Of a DNA stretch of 15,810 nucleotides, positions 1-7,243 are shown piece after piece. The notes beneath the pieces are model-generated. The model had not been told where the DNA came from, searched no databases, and saw only the letters and a program-made list of their open reading frames with translations. This stretch comes from Omnitrophica WOR_2 bacterium GWA2_47_8 (GTDB taxonomy: Bacteria; Omnitrophota; Gorgyraeia; Zapsychrales; GWA2-47-8), in the NCBI GenBank assembly GCA_001805375.1, contig MHFY01000135.1, positions 1 to 15,810 of the forward strand, written 5' to 3'. Numbering within the stretch: position 1 is the first letter of the stretch; each line of letters starts with the position of its first letter. The position numbers and the translations under genes were made by a program.

Positions 1-597
1 ACCCGGCCGGACCTTAAATTATTTGAAAGTGACCAGAACCGCGCGAGGACCGTAGAGTATCTCGTGCAGTTATGTGAACTCTGTAAAGATCTAGGCGGAA
101 AGGTATTGGTTTTTGGTTCCCCCAAAAACCGAGCGCGCGATGGCAAGGATTATCAGGTCTGCAAAAAGATTGCCGTCGATTTTTTCACAAAATTAGGTCA
201 AGCGGCAAAAAAATATGACGTTATCATCTGTGTCGAGGCGTTAAGCACCAAGGAAAGTGATTTTATAAATTCCAGCAGGGAAGCATTTGAACTTATAAAG
301 AAGGTCGGCCTCCCAAATTTCGGATTACATTTGGACGCCAAGGCTATGATCGAATCGCACGAGGACGCTAACGTGGTCTTTACCAGCTACGCCAAGATCT
401 TAAGGCATTTTCATGTCGGCGATCCGGGATTGGCTCCGCCGGGAAGCACCGGAATGGACCATGGCGCGCTCGGTCAGGCGTTAAATAAGGCAGGATACGA
501 TGGATTTGTCTCGATCGAGATGAAACGGGGATTCGGCCCCAGCCGAGACGTTGTACGCAAAAGCATTGAATATGTTAAGAAGTGTTATTTTAATTAA
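1..597 (+). CDS. Sugar phosphate isomerase/epimerase, TIM-barrel (5' partial)
   Basis: The reading frame is open from the first base to TAA at 595-597, so the gene begins before the window; the GTG at 64 is internal. About 198 residues are visible. They look like the C-terminal two thirds of a xylose-isomerase-like TIM barrel (sugar isomerase/epimerase and AP-endonuclease-2 superfamily). Visible motifs are KVLVFGSPKNR, IICVEAL (a strand ending in a likely metal-binding Glu), FGLHLDAKAM, HFHVGDPGLAPPG and FVSIEMKRG (a closing-strand Glu). The spacing of Glu, Asp/His, His and Glu fits the divalent-metal site of this family. The substrate cannot be told; epimerisation or aldose-ketose isomerisation of a free or phosphorylated sugar is the family expectation. 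The next gene, a dehydrogenase, starts 13 nt after the stop, which suggests a two-enzyme step in supplying a sugar. The family call is fairly secure; the reaction is not. Confidence 0.8.
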   Translation, partial: TRPDLKLFESDQNRARTVEYLVQLCELCKDLGGKVLVFGSPKNRARDGKDYQVCKKIAVDFFTKLGQAAKKYDVIICVEALSTKESDFINSSREAFELIKKVGLPNFGLHLDAKAMIESHEDANVVFTSYAKILRHFHVGDPGLAPPGSTGMDHGALGQALNKAGYDGFVSIEMKRGFGPSRDVVRKSIEYVKKCYFN

Positions 598-610
598 CGG
601 AAGGTGATTT

Positions 611-1363
611 ATGGACATCGAAAAAAATAAAAAGATTCTGATCATCGGAGCAAGCGGGGATCTGGGTTTTGATCTTTTGAAGGGATTGTCGGATTCTGCG
701 GTCACGATCGGCGTGCATTGTTTCCATAATAAATCGCGCTTAGAAAAGTTTATCGAAAAGCCTCACGCCGCCAAGATCAAGATCTTTTCCGGAGATGTTT
801 CTTCCCAGGGATCAAGCCAAAAGATCATCGATGCGTTCGTAAAATGGGCGGGCGGGATCGATCATCTCATTCAGCTTTCCGGCGCTGTCCAAAAACCGGA
901 AGATTGGAAGACGCTTACGCAGGAACAATGGGACAGGGATATCGCGGTCAATTTGACGGGGCCGTATTTTCTTGCCCAGCAGGCCATGAACCATATGCTG
1001 AAGCATGGCGGAAAGGTTATCTTCACCAGCACCGCTTCGGCCGCGCACGGCGGCGGTGGAAATTCCATGGCTTATGGCGCGGCAAAGGCCGGTATTGAAT
1101 GCATTACGAAGGGCCTGGCCCGGCAGGGAGCGCCATATAATATTTTAGTCAACGCGGTTGCGCCCGGTTTTATCATGACGAAATTTCATGCGGATCAGAT
1201 GAAAAGGACCCGAGAAGACCTTAAGAAAAGAGGAGACCTGGTCCCCTTAAAGAGGGCCGGCGAAGCAAAGGATGTAACCGGGATCATTACGTATCTTTTG
1301 TCAAAGTCCGGCGACTTTGTGACAGGGCAGGTCATTGCGGTTAGCGGCGGTGATTGGTTATAA
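611..1363 (+). CDS. Short-chain dehydrogenase/reductase (classical SDR, FabG-like)
   Basis: A 250-aa cytosolic NAD(P)-dependent oxidoreductase of normal classical-SDR length. The nucleotide-binding turn is G13-A-S-G16-D-L-G19, with Asp at the position usually held by the middle glycine of TGxxxGxG. The family features that follow are visible: a Ser-rich strand FTSTASA, the catalytic Tyr155 and Lys159 in YGAAK, and the VNAVAPGFIMT segment after the active site. The C-terminus ends in VIAVSGGDWL, the typical dinucleotide-fold closing strand. ATG 611 is preceded by GGAAGGTGA. The gene lies 13 nt after the sugar isomerase and its TAA overlaps the ATG of the next gene by one base, so the three are probably co-transcribed. 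A role in oxidising or reducing a sugar intermediate is inferred from context only; FabG-like proteins are hard to assign by sequence. Confidence 0.9.
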   Translation: MDIEKNKKILIIGASGDLGFDLLKGLSDSAVTIGVHCFHNKSRLEKFIEKPHAAKIKIFSGDVSSQGSSQKIIDAFVKWAGGIDHLIQLSGAVQKPEDWKTLTQEQWDRDIAVNLTGPYFLAQQAMNHMLKHGGKVIFTSTASAAHGGGGNSMAYGAAKAGIECITKGLARQGAPYNILVNAVAPGFIMTKFHADQMKRTREDLKKRGDLVPLKRAGEAKDVTGIITYLLSKSGDFVTGQVIAVSGGDWL

Positions 1364-3216
1364 TGGAAATCATCCTTTCAAATATTCCCACCTTTTTATT
1401 AGCCACCTATCGGAAGCGTCAGCCGGTCAACTCCTGGTTATACCTGGGAAAGAATTACAATGTCGTGGAACGAATACAGGGCATTTGGGGCCCGCAAGCC
1501 CAGGAAATCGATTACGCTCGGGAATTATATCGTATTTCTGATGAGAGAAGAGATGGGTTTGTCGGCTGGATCGACAAGATATCTTTCACAAACGGGGCAA
1601 AGAGAGAGTGGCTGTTCTCGGCCCCAGCGATCAAAAATCCTTATTCCAGCGACCTATTCCTCAATGTTGTGTATTTTTTTGTTTTAAAGAATTTTATAGA
1701 CGCCGGGAAGAAAATTGATCTGGTCGTTGTTGACTCTTCCGCCTTAGCCCGCAGTCTTCGCGAAGCGTTCCCTGCGGATATCCGCCTCTCTCCTTATCAA
1801 GGGATCTTAGCTTTACGGCAGGCCATGGGCCTCAGCCTTCGAAGCGTCGGCCGGTATGGGAAATCCGCGTATGGATTTTTCAGGAAACGTTTATGGATGG
1901 CCGTGGTCTTAAAGAACAGGGCGCAGAAAATATTAAAAGCCTCGCCCAATAATATTTTTATTAGAAATTATGTCACGGGGATTTATTCCGAGAAAGCGGA
2001 TGATATCAGTGAGCGGCATTTTTTCCCCGGGCTTAATGAGTTCCTGAAAGAGAACAATTACCAGCCGGTCTATCTGCCCTTTACCGTTAATGTCCCTTGC
2101 TACAAAAAGCTTTTTCAAAATGTTTTAAAGAGCAAAAAGATCATTATTTTCCCCGAGGAATTCTTAAAAGCGAAAGATTATTGGGCTGCGCTGTTTGCGC
2201 CGTTTAAGGCCTTAAGCTGCAAGTTGAAAACATTACCTTTTGGGCAGTATAATTTTGATGCACTCATCAAGGAAGATTATTATTCGAACATCACGGAGTA
2301 TGCCTATCTTTATGCGGGCTTGCTGTCTTCGTTCGGCCGACGGCTGAAGGAGGCCGGATGCGCTTTGACCGGGTTTATCAATTGGGCGGAGAACCAGGCC
2401 ATGGAGAAGGGGCTGCTTTCGGGTCTCAAAGAGCATTTTCCTGGCTTCAAACTTATTGCCGCTCAACCATTTCTGGTCCCGCCGAACCATTTATCGTTTT
2501 CCATGACAAAACAGGACAAAATCCTTAATTTGACCCCTGAAAAAGTCCTGGTCACCGGCCCGATCCGCAAGGAATCTGCCGCCAAGTATGTGCCTGGACT
2601 GAATGTTGAATATAGCCCGCCTTTTAGGTATAATAACATCTTTGAATTTAAGGATTCATCTAATACTAGTAATAATATAGTTATATTGTTTGGGTACAGT
2701 TTATCTAACGCGGTTTATACCTTGCGGACATTGATCAAGTTTTTGGATCAATTAAAGGGGTTTGACCAGGTCTTTTTAAAAGTCCACCCGATGGGTTATT
2801 TTGACGCGCAGAAGTTGAAGGCATCTTTTGGGCAGCCGCTTCCGGAAAATTTTAAATTTGTCGAAGATGACGTGGAAAAATTGGCGGGTCAGGTGTCGTT
2901 AGGGATTTGCGGGGCCACCGGCGCGTCGATGGAGCTTGTGGCGAAGGGGATCCCGGTTGTTTGTATCGCGGAACGCTATTGGCTGACCATGAATTATTTG
3001 GTGTATCGGGAAGATCCGGACCTTTGGGAGTTATGTTTTTCAGAAGAAGAAATTATATCTGCGGTGAAGCGGTTGCAGCGGATCCGTTCAGAGAGACCCC
3101 AAGATTTAAAGATCAGGATTGAATTTTTTCAGTCGGCATTTTTTGCTCCATCACGAAAAGAACTCTGGGACAATTTATTGCCGGATGTTCGCGTTCGCGC
3201 TTACCAACAGACTTAA
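1363..3216 (+). CDS. Uncharacterised surface-carbohydrate protein with GT-B-like C-terminal half
   Basis: A 617-aa protein that I cannot assign to a named enzyme. The start is taken as ATG 1363, which overlaps the preceding TAA (TAATG); the in-frame TTG at 1354 would lie deeper inside the upstream gene. No signal peptide or clear membrane span is seen. The N-terminal ~400 residues are mixed alpha/beta without a motif I know. From about residue 440 the sequence resembles the C-terminal Rossmann domain of GT-B transferases: a strand NIVILFGYS, the FLKVHPMGYF segment with K473 and H475-P476 (a KxHP signature seen in sialyltransferase-like and KpsC-type enzymes), then GATGASMELVAKGIPVV at residues 517 onward, a glycine-rich sugar-nucleotide loop. 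A glycosyltransferase or related transferase for the surface glycan is inferred. It may belong to the long 'surface carbohydrate biosynthesis protein' families known from Leptospira-type clusters, but I cannot confirm this. Confidence 0.6.
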   Translation: MEIILSNIPTFLLATYRKRQPVNSWLYLGKNYNVVERIQGIWGPQAQEIDYARELYRISDERRDGFVGWIDKISFTNGAKREWLFSAPAIKNPYSSDLFLNVVYFFVLKNFIDAGKKIDLVVVDSSALARSLREAFPADIRLSPYQGILALRQAMGLSLRSVGRYGKSAYGFFRKRLWMAVVLKNRAQKILKASPNNIFIRNYVTGIYSEKADDISERHFFPGLNEFLKENNYQPVYLPFTVNVPCYKKLFQNVLKSKKIIIFPEEFLKAKDYWAALFAPFKALSCKLKTLPFGQYNFDALIKEDYYSNITEYAYLYAGLLSSFGRRLKEAGCALTGFINWAENQAMEKGLLSGLKEHFPGFKLIAAQPFLVPPNHLSFSMTKQDKILNLTPEKVLVTGPIRKESAAKYVPGLNVEYSPPFRYNNIFEFKDSSNTSNNIVILFGYSLSNAVYTLRTLIKFLDQLKGFDQVFLKVHPMGYFDAQKLKASFGQPLPENFKFVEDDVEKLAGQVSLGICGATGASMELVAKGIPVVCIAERYWLTMNYLVYREDPDLWELCFSEEEIISAVKRLQRIRSERPQDLKIRIEFFQSAFFAPSRKELWDNLLPDVRVRAYQQT

Positions 3217-3224
3217 GGGGACAT

Positions 3225-4241
3225 ATGCAAAAATGTGAAATATGCGGTTCAACTGAAAAGACGCTCATCGCCACGGAAATGCGGGAGGGCCCCGGGAAGA
3301 TCTATCAGTGCAATGCCTGCGGTCTTGTGTATCAGGGGCTGCATCTTTCCACGGAAGACATCGAAAGTTATTACAATGAAGAGTATGAGCTGACCAATTC
3401 CTTAAAGTTAGGCGAGAAATTAAGCCCGAAGGGGCATTTTGAAGCGCGGATGAGAAGCATCGCGCCCTTTGTGGAGCTGGTCAATCCGTACCTTAAAAAG
3501 GACATGAGCGTTTTGGAAGTGGGCTGCGGGGCCGGAGAATTGCTTTGTTCGATCAAACCCTTTGTCAAAAAAGTGACCGGCCTGGAACTCAATAAAGGGT
3601 ATGTCAATTTTATCAATAAAGACTTAGGTGTCGAGGCCCACGCCCTGGATATCAATGATTATCATCCGAAAGAGAAATTTGACCTGATCGTTTCCGTTAA
3701 TACCATCGACCATATGCCCAACCCGTTACAGTCTTTGGTCAAGATCAAAAGCCTTTTATCAAAACAAGGATTTCTTTATTTGATGGTCCCCAACCGTGAT
3801 GAGGCGATGAATTGCTACCTTCCTGAACCCACCCGATCAAAGTTCAATAAATTTTTCTGGCACAAGGCGCACTTTTTTTATTTTACAGCTGACAGTTTGA
3901 CCAGGATCTTAAATAAAGCCGGCTTTGCCTGCGAAAACATTTCCACCTTTCATCAGTACACGCTGCGCAATTTTCTGCAATGGTATTACCTTGGGGCTCC
4001 GCAAAAATCATCCGATGACGCCCGGCTGAACTTGAAATGGTTCAGCGGCGAAAGCGCGTTCGAAAAAGGCATGAACCAGTTATTCGAAGGGATGGAGTCC
4101 AAATTCCATCAGGTGATCAATGAATCCTTAAGGGGCGACCTTTTAAAATGCGTTGCCCTGCAGAAAGAAAATGCCGGCACCGGTGATAGGCGAACGGCCC
4201 AAAATTCAAATATGGCAATCAATGATACAAGGAGACGATGA
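3225..4241 (+). CDS. Class I SAM-dependent methyltransferase with N-terminal zinc ribbon
   Basis: A 338-aa cytosolic protein. The N-terminus carries two CxxC pairs, C4/C7 (KCEICGS) and C29/C32 (QCNACGLVY), a zinc-ribbon layout common in sugar C- or O-methyltransferases of glycan and antibiotic clusters. Methyltransferase motif I is VLEVGCGAGEL at residues 96-106; an acidic strand VTGLELN follows for the SAM ribose, then the post-motif FDLIVSVNTIDHMPNPLQSL. The segment HFFYFTADSLTRILNKAGF matches the usual region before the last strands of methyltransf_11/23-type proteins. ATG 3225 has an AAGGGGA ribosome site just upstream and lies 8 nt after the preceding stop. The last ~25 residues are Asn/Arg-rich and look unconserved. 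Methylation of a nucleotide sugar or glycan end is inferred; chain-end methylation can control length, but nothing here proves it. Confidence 0.87.
   Translation: MQKCEICGSTEKTLIATEMREGPGKIYQCNACGLVYQGLHLSTEDIESYYNEEYELTNSLKLGEKLSPKGHFEARMRSIAPFVELVNPYLKKDMSVLEVGCGAGELLCSIKPFVKKVTGLELNKGYVNFINKDLGVEAHALDINDYHPKEKFDLIVSVNTIDHMPNPLQSLVKIKSLLSKQGFLYLMVPNRDEAMNCYLPEPTRSKFNKFFWHKAHFFYFTADSLTRILNKAGFACENISTFHQYTLRNFLQWYYLGAPQKSSDDARLNLKWFSGESAFEKGMNQLFEGMESKFHQVINESLRGDLLKCVALQKENAGTGDRRTAQNSNMAINDTRRR
4229..4235 (+). promoter_or_regulatory. Ribosome binding site deciding the ATG 4243 start
   Basis: AAGGAGA lies 7 nt before ATG 4243. This supports starting the epimerase there rather than at the in-frame ATG 4153, which would add a non-homologous basic 30-residue leader buried in the methyltransferase gene. 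Confidence 0.75.
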
Positions 4242-4242
4242 T

Positions 4243-5157
4243 ATGAACGTAACCGTTTTTGGTGGAGCCGGATTTTTGGGGAGCCATGTCGCAGATGTTT
4301 TAACGGACCGCGGCCATAAAGTTTTGATCTTTGATAAGGAACCTTCGACGTATCTAAAGGAAGGGCAGGAGATGATGGTCGGCGATGTCCTGGATACCAA
4401 CGCGGTCAAGGAAGCCGTGAAGAACGCGGATATCGTTTATAACTTCATTGCCGTATCCGATATCGAGATCGCCAGCACGAAGCCTATTGAGACCGCGCAT
4501 GTGAATATTATCGGCAACATGAATATCCTTGAGGCCTGCAAGAATTCCAACATCAAACGTTTTGTCTTCTCCAGCTCCGTCTATGTTTACAGCGCATCCG
4601 GGTCGTTCTATCGCAGCAGCAAACAGGCCTGCGAATTATTCATCGAGGATTATTCGAAGAAATACGGTTTAGAATACACGATCTTAAGATACGGTTCCCT
4701 CTACGGCCCCAGGTCAAGCGAAAGCAACTGGATCTATCGGGTCTTAAAACAGGCGCTTCTGGAAGGCAAGGTCAAGCGGGAAGGCGACGGCGGGGAGATC
4801 CGGGAATATATCCATGTGTATGACGCCGCCAAATTGAGCGTGGATATCCTGGCGGATGAATACAAAAACCGCTGTTACCTGATCACCGGCAATGAACAGA
4901 TAAAGATCAAGGACCTTTTGATCATGATCCAGGAAATACTGAAAGGCCAGGTTGAGATCGAGTTTGTCCCGGCCAAAAGCAACTCGCATTATGAGATCAC
5001 GCCGTATGTTTTCAAGCCGCAGATGGCTTACAAATTGAAAAGCAATCAGCAGGTCGACATGGGGGAGGGGATCTTGAACATATTGGATTCGATCCACCGG
5101 CAATATATCACGCCTCAGACAAAAGAAGGATTACGACAGGGAACGAAGAGATCTTAA
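4243..5157 (+). CDS. NAD-dependent epimerase/dehydratase (extended SDR)
   Basis: A 304-aa extended SDR. It opens directly with the Rossmann fold, MNVTVFGGAGFLGSHVAD, with the GGxGFLG dinucleotide motif. Then come VGDVLDTNAV (the acidic residue after strand 3), VYNFIAVSDI (in the place of the usual hHLAA), FVFSSSVYVYSA, and catalytic Tyr123/Lys127 in YRSSK. LRYGSLYGPRS and REYIHVYDAA are the substrate-side motifs of nucleotide-sugar epimerases and dehydratases. ATG 4243 is chosen because the fold begins there and AAGGAGA precedes it; only one base separates it from the methyltransferase stop. It probably acts on a UDP-, GDP- or dTDP-linked sugar in the cytoplasm; whether it is a 4-epimerase, a reductase or a dehydratase cannot be decided. 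It is the last gene before a 248-bp gap, so it may end the first operon. Confidence 0.87.
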   Translation: MNVTVFGGAGFLGSHVADVLTDRGHKVLIFDKEPSTYLKEGQEMMVGDVLDTNAVKEAVKNADIVYNFIAVSDIEIASTKPIETAHVNIIGNMNILEACKNSNIKRFVFSSSVYVYSASGSFYRSSKQACELFIEDYSKKYGLEYTILRYGSLYGPRSSESNWIYRVLKQALLEGKVKREGDGGEIREYIHVYDAAKLSVDILADEYKNRCYLITGNEQIKIKDLLIMIQEILKGQVEIEFVPAKSNSHYEITPYVFKPQMAYKLKSNQQVDMGEGILNILDSIHRQYITPQTKEGLRQGTKRS

Positions 5158-5240
5158 GGTTTTTGACTTTACACCCGCCTGAAGAACGTTGGAAACATTC
5201 AGTCAATAACTATCAGCTGGTCATTATTGGTCTTTTCCAA

Positions 5241-5269
5241 TTGAAAAAAACAGATGTAACCAATATTAG
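5241..5269 (+). promoter_or_regulatory. Possible sigma70-type promoter for the second gene block
   Basis: TTGAAA (5241-5246) and TATTAG (5264-5269) are separated by 17 bp and match the consensus hexamers at 5/6 and 4/6 positions. It is the best candidate I found in the only long gap before 5406. Transcription would start near 5276, so the leader would carry most of the inverted-repeat structure. This is a weak prediction in an AT-rich stretch. Confidence 0.3.
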
Positions 5270-5375
5270 CACCTTTTCTTCTCTAAGATAACAGACCTAA
5301 TATTGCCCGCCCCGCCGCTTCGCGGCTTAAGCCGCGGGCCGGGGACAACCACAATATTTTTAGTGAAGAAAAGGT
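5261..5375. repeat. Nested inverted-repeat element with GC-rich palindromic core
   Basis: The outer arms 5271-5286 (ACCTTTTCTTCTCTAA) and 5360-5375 (TTAGTGAAGAAAAGGT) are complementary at 15 of 16 positions. Inside, AATATTG (5299-5305) pairs with CAATATT (5352-5358), CCCCG (5310-5314) with CGGGG (5340-5344), and CGCGGCTTAAGCCGCG (5321-5336) is a perfect 16-bp palindrome. In addition, CAATATTAG (5261-5269) is an exact inverted copy of CTAATATTG (5297-5305), so the latter has two possible partners. The layout could be a structured mRNA leader, a REP/MITE-like element or a protein-binding site. The sequence alone does not decide between them. Confidence 0.8.
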
Positions 5376-5392
5376 CAATAAACAATTTATGC

Positions 5393-5399
5393 GGAGGAG
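5393..5399 (+). promoter_or_regulatory. Strong ribosome binding site before ATG 5406
   Basis: GGAGGAG sits 6 nt before the ATG of the RmlD-like gene. It is the strongest Shine-Dalgarno match noted in the window, as expected for the first gene of a transcription unit. Confidence 0.8.
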
Positions 5400-5405
5400 T
5401 TTTAA

Positions 5406-6320
5406 ATGAAAATATTCTTAACCGGTGCCGCCGGCATGCTGGCCTCAGAGGTCATCGCCAATCTCAAAAAACAAAACCACCAGGTCATCCTGCGCGATAT
5501 CCACCAAAGGCTTCCGGATATCGATAGGCTGGATGTGACGGACGCAAAAGAGGTCATGGCCCAGATAAAAAAGGAAAAACCGGATTATGTTTTTCATTTG
5601 GCGGCCGAGACGGACGTGGATAAATGCGAACAGCAGCCGGATCACGCCTTTAAAGTGAACACCTTAGGGACAGAAAATATGGCCTTAGCCTGCCAGAGGC
5701 AGAAAATAAGACTGCTCTACATTAGCACCGCCGGCGTGTTTTACGGAGATCAAAAAACCCCGTATACGGAATTCGATGCCCCGCGGCCGAAGAATATTTA
5801 CGGAGAAAGCAAGCTCCAGGGTGAGATCATCGTGAGGAATTTATTGTCGGAATATTTTATCATCCGCGCGGGATGGATGGTCGGCGGTTGGGAGATCGAT
5901 AAGAAATTTGTGTATAAGATCGTCAAACAGCTTCGCGAAGGTAAAAAAGAGCTGCGGGTAGTGAATGATAAGGTAGGGAGCCCCACCTTTACCAAGGATT
6001 TCGCCAGGAATCTCATGACAGTCATCGATACGGAAAGATTCGGCCTGTATCATATGACCAATAAGGGGACCTGTTCCCGTTATGATGTCGCGGTCAAGAT
6101 CGTGGAATTCATGGGGCTATCGGGGAAGATCAAGGTCAATCCCATCAGCTCGGATGAATTTCCTTTGCCTGCCCCGCGCGCCGATTCTGAGATGATCCGC
6201 AATTATAAATTGGACCTTCTGGGATTAAATCATATGCCGCACTGGGAAGATTCGTTGAAAGAGTACATCTTGACCAATAAGGACAAACAGGATCCTTTGA
6301 GAGAAAAAATGCCGGTATGA
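5406..6320 (+). CDS. RmlD-like nucleotide-sugar reductase (dTDP-4-dehydrorhamnose reductase family)
   Basis: A 304-aa SDR that matches the RmlD/StrL family in length and layout. MKIFLTGAAGMLASEV is the N-terminal Rossmann strand, with Ala13 in place of the last glycine of GxxGxxG. It continues with LDVTDAKEV, PDYVFHLAAETDVDKCE (the hallmark HLAA-T-VD-CE segment), VNTLGTENMALAC, YISTAGVFYG and catalytic Tyr132/Lys136 in YGESK. The C-terminal part has IIRAGWMVGG and an LGLNHMPHWEDSLKEYI ending typical of the family. The likely reaction is NAD(P)H reduction of a 4-keto (or related) nucleotide sugar, dTDP-6-deoxyhexose type by family precedent. No RmlA, RmlB or RmlC is in the window, so the rhamnose assignment is not supported. 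The stop overlaps the next ATG by 4 nt (ATGA), which suggests coupled translation. Confidence 0.85.
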   Translation: MKIFLTGAAGMLASEVIANLKKQNHQVILRDIHQRLPDIDRLDVTDAKEVMAQIKKEKPDYVFHLAAETDVDKCEQQPDHAFKVNTLGTENMALACQRQKIRLLYISTAGVFYGDQKTPYTEFDAPRPKNIYGESKLQGEIIVRNLLSEYFIIRAGWMVGGWEIDKKFVYKIVKQLREGKKELRVVNDKVGSPTFTKDFARNLMTVIDTERFGLYHMTNKGTCSRYDVAVKIVEFMGLSGKIKVNPISSDEFPLPAPRADSEMIRNYKLDLLGLNHMPHWEDSLKEYILTNKDKQDPLREKMPV

Positions 6321-7243
6321 GTGAAAAAGTCAGCATCATTATCCCCGCCTACAACAAGGCCGCGTTAACAGTTAAAACGGTGGAAAGTGTTTTAAAACAG
6401 ACCTATTCGCCCATTGAAATTATCGTGGTGGATGACGGCTCATCCGACAACACAAAAGAAGCGCTTTTGCCTTTTCAGAATAAGATCAGATATGTCTATA
6501 AGCAAAACGGCGGGGCCTGCAGCGCCCGGAATGTCGGCATAAAAATGGCGCAGGGAGAGTTTATCGGCCTGCTGGATTGTGATGACCAATACCTCCCTAA
6601 TAAGGTTGAATTATGCGTCGACTATCTGCGCAAAAATCCCAACGCGGGGTTTGTCCACACCGCGGCCTATTTTATCGATCACAATGAGAATATCCTTTCC
6701 ACGTATTCCCATCCTAAAAGTAAAAAGCCGGGCCATATCACCCGGCAGCTTATCCTTGGGAATTTTGTCTGTAACTCTACGCCTCTCATAAGAAAGAAGG
6801 CCATCGATGAGGCGGGTTTATTCGATGAATCGATCTTTGCGCCCGCGGATTGGGATATGTGGCTCAGGATCTCGGAACGATATGAAGTCGGATATATCGA
6901 TCAGCCTTTGACGAAATACCGGGTGACGGATAATTATACCTTTACCAAATTACAGCTTTCTCAAAAGGAAGAATTCTTCGTTGTGGAAAAATTTTTCAGC
7001 AGGAATTCACGGCAATTCAATTCGTTAAAGCGTAAGGCGCTGTCCAATTATCATTTAAGATACGCGCAATGTCATTTTTTAAAGAACGATCTGCTGCAGG
7101 TTAAGAAAGAACTGGGCTTAAGCGTGTCGTCTGATCCGTTGAATATGAAAGCCTACGGAATGCTTCTGCTGTTTCGATTCCGTTCTCAATGGCTAAAATC
7201 TTACTTAGGCCCTAAAATTTTGCGTACCAGTGCCCCATGCTGA
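6317..7243 (+). CDS. Family 2 glycosyltransferase (GT-A fold)
   Basis: A 308-aa transferase with the classic GT2 layout. It opens with VSIIIPAYNKA, followed by IEIIVVDDGSSDNT with Asp39/Asp40 binding the nucleotide. Next is GGACSARNVGI, then the metal-binding GLLDCDDQYLP with D87-C-D89-D90 acting as the DxD motif. A likely acceptor/catalytic segment is ADWDMWLRISERYEVGYID, the ED/WD-type base region of cytosolic GT2 enzymes. The tail after residue ~230 is Lys/Arg-rich with a hydrophobic patch (AYGMLLLFRF) but has no clear membrane helix, so a peripheral membrane location is likely. It should transfer one sugar to a lipid-linked glycan in the cytoplasm; donor and linkage are unknown. The ATG overlaps the RmlD-like gene by 4 nt, and the end overlaps the next gene by 7 nt. 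Confidence 0.92.
   Translation: MSEKVSIIIPAYNKAALTVKTVESVLKQTYSPIEIIVVDDGSSDNTKEALLPFQNKIRYVYKQNGGACSARNVGIKMAQGEFIGLLDCDDQYLPNKVELCVDYLRKNPNAGFVHTAAYFIDHNENILSTYSHPKSKKPGHITRQLILGNFVCNSTPLIRKKAIDEAGLFDESIFAPADWDMWLRISERYEVGYIDQPLTKYRVTDNYTFTKLQLSQKEEFFVVEKFFSRNSRQFNSLKRKALSNYHLRYAQCHFLKNDLLQVKKELGLSVSSDPLNMKAYGMLLLFRFRSQWLKSYLGPKILRTSAPC

Larger units (their letters stand above)
5158..5405 (+). other. Structured intergenic region between two gene blocks
   Basis: A 248-bp stretch with no convincing gene. The first 80 bases after the epimerase stop show only a small hairpin (ATTGG 5226-5230 with CCAAT 5237-5241, loop TCTTTT). The rest holds a possible promoter, a nested set of inverted repeats (5261-5375) and the ribosome site of the next gene. 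There is no canonical intrinsic terminator: the GC-rich stem is followed by ten mixed bases before the run of T at 5356-5361. Confidence 0.7.

Noticed and set aside
1354..1362. TTG start for the 617-aa protein
   Set aside because: The ATG nine bases later overlaps the preceding stop as TAATG, needs no rare start codon and leaves the protein unchanged apart from three residues.
4153..4242. Earlier in-frame ATG that would add 30 residues to the epimerase
   Set aside because: The added leader is basic, non-homologous and lies within the methyltransferase gene; ATG 4243 has a good ribosome site and begins at the Rossmann strand.
5310..5361. Intrinsic terminator after the first gene block
   Set aside because: A GC-rich stem is present, but ten or more mixed bases separate it from the short T-run, and the next gene lies on the same strand close by. 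Partial termination is possible but not shown.
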